This document shows, piece by piece, positions 51,151-62,330 of a stretch of DNA of 64,000 nucleotides. The stretch comes from Brachionus plicatilis (lineage: Eukaryota; Rotifera; Eurotatoria; Ploima; Brachionidae), in the NCBI GenBank assembly GCA_010279815.1, contig QEOQ01000212.1, positions 123,080 through 187,079 of the forward strand, written 5' to 3'. The position numbers and the translations under genes were made by a program. The notes under the pieces were generated by a model. That model was not told the DNA's origin. It made no database searches and saw nothing but the letters and a program-made list of their open reading frames with translations. How positions within the stretch are numbered: the stretch's first letter is position 1; each line of letters starts with the position of its first letter.

Positions 51151-51815
51151 ATTTTAAGAAATGTTTATTTAAATTTTAATAAAAAGATCCCTTTAAATTG
51201 TGTTAAAAAATTCAATTAAATTTAGGAAATTTTAAAATAACTCATTCTCAATATTTAATAAAATATCTAAATAAAAAAAATGCCTGTTATCTCAAATTTA
51301 ATTTTGTATTTTAAAATTTCCTCCTTTTTTTCCCTTTTTTTTAATCAGCTTGATATCTTTTTAAAAATATAATTTTCTAATGCAAAATTATAAAAGCCAG
51401 ACTTTTTTTAAAAAGTAAATTTTAAAAAAAATTCATGTCATTAGTTTACCTTTTAGGTGAATGTGGAAGCTTCAACATTAATTTTAGATAGATTAAAATT
51501 AATTCAATTAAGTAAAATGAAAGATCTGAAAATATCTCAAAAAATTTTTAATCGATCTAAATACTTCATTTTTTACATTTTTATATTTTCATGTTTTTAG
51601 ATTTATTGTGCAATATCTCATAAAATTTCATTTACAGAACAAGTTTTTGACTTTTAGAACAAAAGTTATAAAATTTTTTAATTTTTGTATTGGAAGTTTT
51701 GTATGAAATTTCACAATCGCATACATGTGATAGTTTTCATAACTCAATTAAATTTTCTTTTTATTTTTGTCACTTAAGTGGTGTTAATTAATTTTTAGAT
51801 AAATGATAAAAATTT
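51151..51815. repeat. Intergenic AT-rich DNA with a 95-bp dispersed repeat
   Basis: Between the convergent receptor (plus) and gemin5 (minus) genes. 51585-51626 resembles the core of the hAT-like MITE at 28336-29081 (TTTTTAGATTTATTGTGCAA), and 51627-51721 is identical to 37614-37708. No coding region. Confidence 0.6.
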
Positions 51816-54800
51816 TTATTCAACATTTAAATAGACTTTGAATTTTTCTGATAAAAGTTTTAGACAATGTTCAAACTCAGAATCGTTTTTAGAGTTTCGT
51901 CTGATTAATGTTTTGTAAGCATTCTCTAGATCACCAAGGCGAATGTAACATAGAACAGCCATCTCGTAGTCACCAACCTGTGTCGAGTACACTGCGTACT
52001 TGATCAAAATTTTGCTTAAAATCTCACTATCAGCTGCTAGCCGAATTTGGGCAATACATAAGGCATATTGGTACATATTGTAATCCAAGCAAATATCCAC
52101 AGCTTTTTGTATCTGATATGTACAGCAGCAATGCAAAATTGCTCTGATTACACAATCTGAATTGTTTCCATTTAAAGACAATTGTTCAATGTAAGAATTT
52201 ACCAGTTCCAAACAACTTTTGTTCAGAACAGAAATTGTGGATTGGTACAAAGACATGATCAAATCATTTAGTTGCTCAGAATCTTTGAGTTCTTTGACAA
52301 CTTTAAATAAGTTTCCTTTCCATATTTCAAAAATCCACCATCTTTCAAAGCCCATACGTTTGAGTTCAGTTTCTTCTTGTCTCAAAAGATTCAATGAAGA
52401 AATTCGATTGCAAAAAATGCTCAAAATTAGATTCTCTCTATCAAACTCAAATATTTCCGCATTTATATTTGAGATTTTATTTTTCTCAATTAGATTTTCA
52501 TACAAGACTAGGCAGTCGTTTAATTTCAATTTTGGAGTGCTACTGCCAGATGAGCTCAGAATAAATAAAGACTTGAGTTCGGCTTGCTTTTGACTTCTGG
52601 GCGCTGGTTTGACCACTGGCTGAACTATCTTAATATTTTCAGGTTCAGTTCCGCTTTTTAATACCTTTAGTTCTTGGCTTGTTATCTGGGAGTCAATTGT
52701 ATTAATCTCTTGCTCTGTTTTTTTTGCATTTACTTGCTTTCTTATTTGTTTGCTTTTTTTCTTTCCAAACAAAATTGGACCTAAATAAAAGTAAAAATTG
52801 ATCAAGGCTATTTTTTGTTGTTAATTTTACATTCTTCAGGTGGTGTTTTGAATTCTTGTGTATCTATATTCCATTTGTGCAGACAATAGTCTTCTCCACC
52901 GGAATAAACTTCATTTGTTTTCTCGTTGGAAAATAAACAGCACAAAAGTTTATCACTGTGACCTCTATAGTTAGCTATTGCCTCTCCCGAGTCCACATCC
53001 CAAATCTAAAAATAAAATTGATAAATATATTTTCTTAAATTCAATAAATGTATCTCAAAAATAAAAAATATCCTAAAAAAATAATTGAAAATATTTTGAA
53101 AATTTTTGCGAACTCTTTGTTTCCCTAATCTTTTAGAAAAATTTTATATAAAAATGCTTACTGATGATACCTAGACCAATCAATCAGATAAAGACTTGAA
53201 CTGTGTTTTCATAAATTTTTCAACTACCATTTAAAATATTAATAATTAGTGTTTTTTTAAAAAAAAGATAGATTTTGTTCCAAAATTTGGTAACACGGTT
53301 GGTATTTTTTGAGATGATAAACAAATGGCAAATAAAATAAGGGAAAGAGGACAAAATATAGACTAGGACTAAATGTAGAAAAAATATAAATGCTGAGTCT
53401 TGGCATCGCCAGATTCAATTAGACACTAGAAAACATTTAGCTGTTCCGAAAGTTGTAGAATTATTCAAGAGAGAGCAAAATAAAGTATAATATTGAAGCA
53501 TTTTTAGATGGTTTGGGTAATAATTTACTAATTGATAAAGAAAAAAATTGAAATAAAATTAATTAGACTATTTATTCATTCTACATAAAATTTTGAATTC
53601 GATATCTTTTGATTCTATATTTTTTTTCTACATTTTTTCTGGCAGGTAAATTCGATATTTTTTTTTCTACATTTTTTTTTCCAGGTAAATTCTAAATTAT
53701 TCAATAAAAAAAATTTTCTATATTTTGTCACAATGCCAAAATAAGTCTCTTAGATTTTGAAATTGATCAAATCGTATTTTTTTTCAAAACTGGCTTGAAG
53801 TATAGCGTTGCTTGATTAACTGTTAGATCTGATTAATTTACGTAATTTTTTAAAAGAAAATTTTTGTAAAATGTAAAATGTAAAAAAGAGCTTTTAAGAG
53901 CTTTTCTTAGAATAGTGTAGATTTTATTATTTTTAAGATTTTTTCTGTATAAAAGAATAAATGTAAATTTGAAAATGGTAAAAAATAGCAAAAAAAAAAT
54001 ATATAAAAGAAAAAAACAAAAGAATTTTAAAAAACCAATATAATGATTCAAAGAATATAGCTGCCATTACCTTAGAAAATTTAAAAATTAATAAAATTTT
54101 AATGGGTTTTATACTACTTTTTTTCTACATTTTTATTTTTATTTTTTACATTTTTAACTTTTAAACCTTTTTCTTGTTTCTTTTTTTTACCAATTTTTTT
54201 TATTAATTTTTACTTTAAAAAAGTGTGAATTGGTGTAAATATACGTAATAAACTTAAGAAATTAGCTAAAAAATTAATAAAATTCACACGATTCAAAGAA
54301 AAGCGCAAAAAGAGACAATTTTTGGACCTTAAACAATTATGTAAAATTAACTTCATGTCAAATCAAAACTGTACAAGAAACTATTTTGTATTAAAAGACT
54401 TTTTTAGCTGTCTTCTTCAGCAAAAATGCAGTTTTTTTAAACATTTATTTTGTCCTATTTTGATTATTGTTCCAAGCTTTGTGTTATTTTTCAAAACCTA
54501 CTTTTCAGCCTAGAAACCTATGATAATTTGAATGAAATTAAAGAAAAATGACTCTAAGAATTTTAAATAGAATAAAATGAATAGTGAGAATCTGAGGCAA
54601 ATTGAAGTCTGAGATAAAGATTATAAGATCAAAATATGAAATATAAAATTTTTTTAAATAATGGAGAAAAAATAATTTTTTTCCTAAGCAATTACTTGAC
54701 ATGTTATCTGAAGTTTATTTTGATTTATAAAATTTTAAAATGTCCTTTTTAATTGAATTTTGATTGTTTTAAATTTTTTAATTTATTAGAATAGAAACTT

Positions 54801-57800
54801 TTAGAAACTAAAAAATTTAATTTTTTTAAAATTTGTTTAAGTGGAAAATTAAAATTATTTTAGTTTGAATGAATGAAATTAAAAGTAAAAGATAAATTTG
54901 CATTAATTAACTTAACCTTAATTATTTAAATAATTGATTGTTTTTATTAAATAAATTAGAGATTAATCATCAAACTTTCTTTATTCAACAATATCAACTT
55001 AATTCTTACCGATTTTGAAAAAAAAATTCAAACAAATTAATTTAAGAATTTCAATGTTTTACTTATTTAAATGATTTCATAAAAAAACATTTTTTTTTAT
55101 TTTGTAATAACAATTTTATAAAAATTATATAAATGAAGTATTGATAGGTATTTCATGGTAAGGGCACTTTCCTATTGATTGATCTTGAAATATTTAAAAA
55201 ATTTTCTAAACTTTTAAGTCTTGACTTGGACTTTTTTTTGGGACTTTTAAACAACTCTGTTTAATTCAATATTTTGATTTCTAGAATCTCAACAAATATA
55301 ATATATATTTGAAAAGTCCAAAAATTTATCTTTAATCAGTCTCCAACAAAAATTTAAAGTAAACGGCTATTTGTTCTTTTTGAATCTAATCAAAAAATTC
55401 ATATACTCTAGGGTTGTCTAATGCAATAAATTTGCCATATTAGAATTTTGTTGCAATTTTAGCATAGATTTTTTCTTCAGTTTTCAAAATTTTAAAGCCT
55501 GAACTAGGACTTTTGAATGAAATTAAAAAAAAAAAGTCCGGACTTGGACTTGAATTGAGACTTGTGACTTTTAAACAACTCTGGAATTAAATAATCCAGA
55601 AAAAGAACTATTTAGCGAATGCAATTACCAAAAATAATATTTATGAGACCTCGAAAAATTTAGTTTTAAACCCCTCTCGCCTTCAAAATAGCCTCCATAG
55701 ATTATACATTTGTAGAATTTTTTTAAACTTTTTTTAAAATAGTTTTATGAAGTTCAGTACAAAAGAACAGAACAAAATGATAAAAAATTAAATAAATTTT
55801 TTTGATCGTGAATGCAATCAAGATACTAATTTTTGAATAATGGAAAAAAGTTATTCAATTTTTTACTATTTATTTCTGTTCTTTTGTTCATTTTGTACTA
55901 AATTTCACAAAACCTTTAAAATTAGGTGAAAAAATTTTAGATTAAGTGAATTAATTGTTCAATAAACCCGAGAACAAGATTTGTTCTCATAATAGTTGAG
56001 CCACAGTTCACCTAACCGACTAGACCTAAATGTTTTTTTGAAAGTCATTAAAATTTTGAATTATTATTGTTTTCGGACAAATGCCTATATTAATTAGAAA
56101 AAAAAGACAATCGCTTGGAACATAATAGGATTAGTCTTTTTTATTTTTTATAAAGAAAATTGAGGTATTGTGAAATTCAAATACAAATTGAACAAGAATT
56201 CTTCCTTTTATGATGAATTAAAATCAAAGTTAATAAAATATACTTAAAAAAATACTGCAACAAAGTGCAACTTACTTTGTTGCACTTTTTTTATAAAAAA
56301 AACTTTGTCTCATGTTTAAATAAGACAAAAAATTAAAAATCCATTAATATTTAAATTGATTACTGGTTTAATTTACCAAAAAAAAAGAAAATAATGATTT
56401 TATTTTAGGTAATTAAGGTGCAACAAAGTAAGTTGCACTTTGTTGCAGTATTTTTTTAAGTATATTTTATTATCTTTGATTTTAATTCATCAAAAAAGGA
56501 AGAATTTTTGTTCAATTTGTATTTGAATTTCACAATACCGAAAATTGAGCTAAATCTGAAATTGTTGTGTTAATTGACATTATTAAATATAATACGAATT
56601 TTAAACATGTTATTTATAAAGATAAAATCATAAAGTAAAATTAGTGATAAAATCAGAAATTAAAGTTTAACTTAGAGAACATTTTTTAACAATTGAAATT
56701 GTAACTTTGTTATAATTTTCTTTTTTTAAATAAAATGGATTAAAAAAAGCTTGGCCCAAGTCCATTTTTAATAAATTGAAAAAATTTTAATTTTTTAATT
56801 TTTTTTTAAATTAATTTACCTGAACAGTAGAATCATATGAACAGCTAGCCAGCAACGAATTCAATCCTTTACACCAACTCAGACACGTAATTCTTTCTTT
56901 GTGTCCCTCAAGCTTGAGTTTGTATTTCGAGTATACATTAATTGTTGTGTTTGAATCATTAAACTGATTCAAAATTTGGTTAAACTCAACAACTATCACA
57001 TTAAAATCATTCGATCCACTAGCCAAATAAACTGGTTGCTCTGAACCCTCATCGTACTCATCAGCATTCCATCTCATACAAGTAATCAACTTTTGGTGAT
57101 TGAACAAACTGCAAATTTTTGACACTTTATTTGACTGACTTTTGTAGCACTCTATTGATCCGTCAAATTTACCAATACAGAAAATATTTCCACCAGCTTT
57201 TATCTTCAATACTGAAAATTCTGTCAGACCATATTCAGAATTTGTTTCTTCTTCGTTCAATAAATTTTTTAAAAACTTATAAAAATTGGTGCTTTTTACA
57301 TTGTCTGGATTGAGCGAGTCTTTTCCCAGAGAAAATGATTGAACATAGTGCTGCATTATTTTTCCATCAGATACAGAGAACAAATTATATTTTTTTGAAG
57401 TGTCTTCGTCCTGCTCAGTGTTTAGCAAATCCTCGCTCCAGACTAAAGTATACACACTTTGATTGAAGCTTGTGTAAATGTAATAGGCAGGCTTGGAGCC
57501 TGAAATTATATCAGCAATTCCCACTTTGCCATCTTTGGTACCAAATGCTATCAAAGACTCTTTGGTTGGGTGCCAAGTGATTTGGGTTACTTCGCTGTTT
57601 ATATTTTTCGAAAATGATTTAACTTTTTGCTTGTTTTTCATTAGTTTTATGCTTGAGTCCCCAACTGCTACGGCAACAAAGTCTTTTTAAAATTTTATTA
57701 ATTTATTACTTTTAATATGCAAGCTGATTTTTTACTTGGATCGATTGGTGAAGATGCAACGGCATACACGAACCCATTCAAGGTAAGAAGACTTTTTTCT

Positions 57801-60621
57801 TGTTTAAAACTATTTAAACACCAAGTATTGAGCTTAATAAAATAAATTTTTTATTTTTAAAAGACAATTGTTAATGGTGCTTAGAAGTAATGAAATCAGA
57901 CTAATTTGTGAATGATATTAAATGTTTTAATTTAATTTTCAATTAAATAAAACAAATAAAAGAAGTTTCTTTTTAGAATTCAATTTTACAATTTTATAAA
58001 TAATCTAATTTGTTTTGGAAAATTTTAAATATTCAAATATATTTTAAATCTGGAAAAAGGGAGTATTCTTAATAGAAAAATAAAGGTAAAGATTAAAAAC
58101 AAAAAATAAAGAGATCAAAAATAAAATGAAAAAATTCAAACTTTAAATTCAAGATGAATAAAAATAAATCAAATAAATTTAGGCATCTTGAAGTTTAGGA
58201 TCACAAAAATCAGATCAAATAGTTTTTTGATTGTGACTTTTGAATGGTATTAGCATTGTGAAGTTTCGTTCAAAAAGTTCAGTTCAAAATCTTAAATTCG
58301 TATATATTTTGAATAGAATGAAGTGATAAAATAAAAATTTAGCAAAAAACTCTGAGATTTTGCAGAAAAATGCACCTCATTAAAAAGTATTAAATTCAAT
58401 TGCACAGTTTAATTGCAAAGTTTTTGCAGAGCCATTTCTAATATTTAGCATTTTGCAGAAATATTTAAATACCATTCGAAAGTTATAATCAAAAAACTAT
58501 TTGATCTAATTTTTGTGATCCTAAACTTCAAGATGCCATAAATTTATCCAAATGTAAAAATAACATAATTAATTTTTTTATAATGAAAAATTTATTATTA
58601 AAAAGTTATAAACACACAAAAATATTATATTATATAAAGTCAATAATTTAATTTTAATAGAATATTTATTTTGTTATCATTCAAAATGAATTTTGAGTTT
58701 ATCAATAATGAGATATGCAAAAAGAATTCAAATAAATGAAAATTCGAACATTAAAAAAAATTCAAATAAATTATTTACATTAATCAAATCTATGAATTAA
58801 TTATCAACCAAACTTAAACATCATACTTTTGATTAAATTTTATTTAAAATTTAAATTTTAAATTTTTTTCAATTTAATGAAAAAAAAACATCGACTTAAT
58901 CAGTAAAATTTAAAAAACATGGAATTATTTAATTTAAACAATATTTATTTAACAATAGTTGTTTGAAACAGATATTAGTCCCAATATTTAAAAACCAAAA
59001 TCCAAGATGGGAAATAAGAAAATTAAGTTTTATGTGGGTGACCGAAAGGCCAAAAACTTTCAAAAAAATTATGAAACTTTAATAAACCCATTTTGTTACT
59101 TCTTTTCTTTGCTTTTTATTAATAAATTTAATAATTTTTGAAAGTTTTTTTCTTTAAAATCAAATTTTAAATAAAAAAAAAAATTTTATATTTAATTAAT
59201 TTTTGCTACAAAATATTTTTATTTTCATCCAAAAATAATTAATTAACAATAACTATCGAAAAAACTCATCCGGCCTTTGAGTTTTAATATTTAAAAAGAA
59301 TTTTATATCTTAAAATTTTGATTTTAAAGTGTTGCATGAAAGAACAAAATAATAAAAAAAAATGTCAACTGATTGACTTTTTGCATATCGATTGATTTAG
59401 TCATGGTTTTATAATAAAAATCAGAATAACCTTTAAAAATTAAAAAAACAACTCTTAGAATAATAATTAAAAAGAAGATGAATAAGGTAATAATTCAAAA
59501 ATGTTATTTTAATATGGATTGTAAAACTAAGAATCAAAATGGAAAAATTAATTTTAAATTTACTCACTAATCTATCCAAAGAAAGAGTGATAATCTTATC
59601 TTTCGAATGAATGATGTCAAAAATAATTTTTTTGTGACATTGCGGGCCTGGCAAGGCGCTAAAATGATTCCATTTAACCATGCTTTCATTAGCCAAAATT
59701 CCTTTTAAATTCTCCAAATCAATAAAAAACAAATCTCCTCTAGAACAAACAATTAAGTATTAGAAAAGAAAACTTGGCAAAAATCTACTTGAATGATCCT
59801 GTTAGAATAAGATTAATCTTCGGCCAACACAATGGGACATAATTGATTTGATTAGCTTTTGATTGCGCAGTCTTAGAGCCACTTGATGGAATTTTGAAAT
59901 TTTTGAGCTGAATTTCCTTCAACGTGTCCCAAATTCTGATCGTTTTGTCCTCAGAACTGCTTGCCAAAACGTGTTCTAAATTATCACATTTGATTTCTTC
60001 ACAAACCTTTGAGGAATCAAGCTGGCTCTTAGGACACCATAAAAGACAATTAATTGAATCTTCATGATTTTTGAGCTTGGCCAGAATGCTCATTTGATCA
60101 CTTTTTGAATCCAGTAGAACAATAGATCCATGTTTGTATCCGATCGCAGTTTTGAATGAATTTTCAAGTATTTTAATTTGAGTTATGGGTCTATTCTCTG
60201 GAAAATATCTCACATGATGATTTGTGTTTAAGTTCCATTTGAATATATTTCCCTTGATATCACAGCTTAATAAAGTTGGATCCAAAGATTGGACTCGTAT
60301 CCAATCCAAACAAGTTGGTGGATTTTGGTGAAATTTGTGATGAGTGGACAAGCAGCGTGATTTAAAATTCCAAATTTTTATTTCCAGATCTTCTGAACAT
60401 GAGGCCAAGTAGTCGAATGTGGGAATTTTGTAAAATGATACTGCATGAAGACGCTTGGAGTGAGCGTCCTTAATTGTGCCAATGTGGCACTCGAATCTGG
60501 TGTCTGTTAGGATGATTGAATTTAGGGCGCATGTGGCCAACATTGAATCTTGCTCATTGAGGTCAGCTGGTTGAGAAATGAACCAGTTTGGAGTTGGCAA
60601 AAAAATTATTTCTGAATTCAT
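51816..60621 (-). CDS. gemin5: Gemin5, SMN-complex snRNA-binding WD-repeat protein
   Basis: Six exons on the minus strand: 60621-59789, 59739-59568, 57832-57736, 57682-56820, 53005-52831 and 52780-51816. They sum to 3105 nt (1034 residues) and every junction keeps frame. Introns are 49, 1735, 53, 3814 and 50 bp with GT-AG ends. The N-terminus has PTPNWF (residues 9-14), which corresponds to the human segment that helps bind snRNA. Exons 1-5 (residues 1 to about 713) hold two WD-repeat propellers (for example DLEIKIWNF, EDKTIRIWDTL, LNGFVYAVASSP, ITWHPTKESLIAFGTKDGKV, QIWDVDSGEA, FRGH-like YRGH and YSGGEDYCLHKWN). A Lys/Gln-rich linker precedes a helical, TPR-like region (residues about 815-1034, for example YQIQKAVDICLDYNMYQYAL and GDYEMAVLCYIRLGD), as in the Gemin5 dimerisation module. 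Human Gemin5 is about 1508 residues, so the C-terminal RNA-binding part is missing here. Gemin5 delivers snRNAs to the cytoplasmic SMN complex for Sm-core assembly. Confidence 0.93.
54596..54995. mobile_element. Partial MITE, GGCAAATTGAAGTTT family
   Basis: Starts GGCAAATTGAAGTCTGAGAT and follows the reverse complement of the 33245-33797 element (shared TTACTTGACATGT, AAAATTTTAAAATGTCC, TAAATAAATTAGAGAT). The expected far end is missing, so it is truncated. Lies in the large gemin5 intron. Confidence 0.7.
55217..55584. mobile_element. Decayed MITE, CCAGAGTTGTTTAAAAGTCC family, copy 2
   Basis: The right end GACTTTTAAACAACTCTGG (to 55584) and an internal GGACTTTTAAACAACTCTG near 55242, with AGGGTTGTCTAATGCAATAA and GAATTTTGTTGCAATTTTA in between, match copy 1 at 43875-44108 in the opposite orientation. 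The arms are rearranged. Lies in the large gemin5 intron. Confidence 0.7.
56164..56539. mobile_element. Foldback MITE with 9-bp target duplication
   Basis: Ends GGTATTGTGAAATTCAAATA and the inverse (to 56539) begin arms of about 120 bp, nearly perfect (including ACTGCAACAAAGTGCAACTT at about 56257 and its inverse near 56430). A 9-bp repeat GAAAATTGA lies on both sides (56155-56163, 56540-56548), which fits a Mutator- or hAT-like insertion. No ORF. Lies in the large gemin5 intron. Confidence 0.85.
57833..59567 (-). other. Gemin5 second intron (1.7 kb)
   Basis: Bounded by a GTGAGT donor (59567) and a TTTATTAAG acceptor (57833). It contains the foldback MITE at 58182-58537; the rest is AT-rich without coding features. 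Confidence 0.8.
58182..58537. mobile_element. hAT-like foldback MITE, GGCATCTTGAAGTT family, copy 2
   Basis: Ends GGCATCTTGAAGTTTAGGAT and the inverse (ATCCTAAACTTCAAGATGCC) are perfect; the arms run on (AGATCAAATAGTTTTTTGAT and its inverse). ATAAATTTA (58173-58181, 58538-58546) is directly repeated on both sides. The core (TTTGCAGA, TGCAATTGAA-like words) resembles the dispersed repeat at 7781-7990 and 36710-36925. Non-autonomous. Lies in a gemin5 intron. Confidence 0.9.
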
Positions 60622-61211
60622 TTTTTAAAAATAAAATTTTTTCAAATATTCAAAATTTATTTTAATACAAGTCACATGAATTTTTATAGGAGATTAACTA
60701 ACTTAACCTCATCGAAGATAATCTGCACTAAAATATGCTTTTCGTTTTTGATATTTTCGTAATTTTATATACAGTAGTGATTTGAGATAAGTATCCATGG
60801 TAAATTTACGTAATTTTACCAAAAACTACGTAAGTAAAACCAGAATTGTAAAAATGGTGATTAACTAAATTTTACATTAATTTAAGGCAATTCGCGTAAA
60901 AAGAAGTAAAATTACCAATTTTAAAGTTAAATTATGTAAACTCTAAAAATGCCAAAATAATCTCAAATTTTGCTGTTTTTCATGAGATTCTGTTAAAAAT
61001 ACGATTTTGACTTTTGAAATTTTTTTTTTTTTTAAATTTAATTTTTTATCATTTTTTGCGTAAAAATAGGTAAAATCCAAAATTTTACGAGTAAATTTTG
61101 GTTAAAACTATTTCTTATTTACTATTTCTACTTTTGTTGTATTTTTAGTTTGTGTTTATTTTTAAATTGTGTCTTAAAATAACTCATAATTAAATTAATT
61201 GTTTTATTAAA
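60622..61211. repeat. Gemin5 upstream region with ACGTAAA-rich repeat tract
   Basis: The first bases after 60621 are the gemin5 5' flank; no promoter motif can be named. From about 60795 to 61100 the DNA has repeated TTTACGTAA and GTAAAATT words like the arms of the 43220-45143 element. A TACAGTAGTGATTTGAG sequence near 60773 could be a degenerate TA-flanked end. Confidence 0.4.
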
Positions 61212-61846
61212 GTGATCAAGATCTTAATTTTACAAAACTTGTCTCTAATCTATCAATCAAAGTTTACAGAAAATTATTTTCTATCAAAAGAATTGTCTAT
61301 CTTGCTACTTCAGTAAAAGTCCAATTTTTTAAGACCTTTATTTTACCGTATTTTGACTATTGCTCTTCGCTATTATGCTATTTTTCGAAAGAAGCTATCT
61401 ATAAATTAGCAAAAAGCTATTATATATCTATCATAAAGCTTCTAAATTTAAAGCTTGAAGTGTAAGGTTTTAATGAAATAAATAATGTTTTGGAAAAATA
61501 TGGTTTATTTTCATTTCAACATAGAATTTTTGAAAGAATGCTTACTTTTTCATTTAAATGTCTTTTTTATGACAATTCTCCTTTGAATTTAAAAGAGAGT
61601 CTTAAGAAAAATGACTCAAGAAATTTGAATTATAATTTAAGAAACAGCAATAATCTAATAGAATCGATAGCCAAATCGAAATGTGGTGAAAAATTATTTG
61701 AGTTTTTTTATTCAAGATTAATAAATTGCTTTGTGATCAAGAGATCAATATTGAAGTTTTCATCATGCAAGCTTTCAATTTTCAATAACATTAACTTGAT
61801 TTACAGTACTGCTATGAATTTCTGTTTTTACGTAATTTTACTTTAA
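61212..61846 (+). pseudogene. LINE reverse-transcriptase C-terminal fragment
   Basis: One frame, broken by a single TAA at about 61462, reads FFKTFILPYFDYCSSLLCYF, KEAIYKLAKSYYISIIKLLN, LFSFQHRIFERMLTFSFKCL and SRNLNYNLRNSNNLIE. PYFDYCSSL and the following helices are the standard C-terminal region of Jockey/CR1-type RT proteins. The 5' end is truncated and no tail is seen. It is better preserved than the other LINE copies. ACGTAAA-rich DNA lies on both sides (60795-61100 and 61828-62090). Confidence 0.85.
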
Positions 61847-62135
61847 AATACGTATAATTACAGGAAATTACATAAATTTTTGTAAAAAGTAAAAATTCCA
61901 AAAAATAACAGCTTTTTTGAGAATTTTGACATTTTTTAGCTTTTCAAATTTTTTGGGCCTGAATTCGAAAAAAAAATTACTTTTTTTCACCTTATTTTAC
62001 GTGAAATTTTGTTTAATAATGGTAATTTTTAGTAAAAAAAAGTAAATTTTGTACCTATTTTAAAAAAGTAAATTTATAAACAATAAAACTTTTCTTATTT
62101 GGTGTTTAAAGTTTCAAAATAGCGAGTTCAAAAAC
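61847..62135. repeat. ACGTAAA-rich tract, right side
   Basis: Words like TTTTACGTAA, AAATTACATAAA and TTTTAGTAAAAAAAGTAAA fill this stretch. It may be the second arm of an element of the 43220-45143 type. Confidence 0.35.
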
Positions 62136-62330
62136 GGCAAATTAAAGTTTCAGATCAAATTTTAAGATCAAAACGATCGTAAAAAATTTTAAAACTTAAT
62201 TTATCTAATGATTTTAATAAATTTTAAAGAAATAAATACTAAGTATTACTAGGCATGTAATGTAAAATTATGGTTCATTATCAAATTAACATCAAAATGG
62301 TTGACCTTTAATTTACTTAATAAATGACTC
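62136..62330. mobile_element. Half MITE, GGCAAATTGAAGTTT family
   Basis: Starts GGCAAATTAAAGTTTCAGAT and matches the left arm of the 33245-33797 element (TTTTAAGATCAAAA, ACTAAGTATTACTAGGCATG, ATTAACATCAAAATGGTTGA). The second arm is missing. Confidence 0.75.

Larger units (their letters stand above)
53006..56819 (-). other. Large gemin5 intron (3.8 kb) filled with repeats
   Basis: Bounded by a GTAAATTA donor (56819) and a TATTTTTAG acceptor (53006). It holds three recognisable elements (54596-54995, 55217-55584, 56164-56539). Small frames such as 53833-54051 and 54322-54513 look like chance. No antisense gene seen. Confidence 0.75.

Noticed and set aside
52219..52593. 124-codon plus-strand frame
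   Set aside because: Antisense shadow of the last gemin5 exon, which shows clear TPR-like helices; the frames at 57119-57313 and 57493-57690 are shadows of exon 4.
57683..57711. Gemin5 intron starting at the later GTAATAAATT donor
   Set aside because: It would be only 27 bp long and would add a non-conserved stretch; the GTAAAAAATC donor at 57735 gives a 53-bp intron and a better WD-repeat match.
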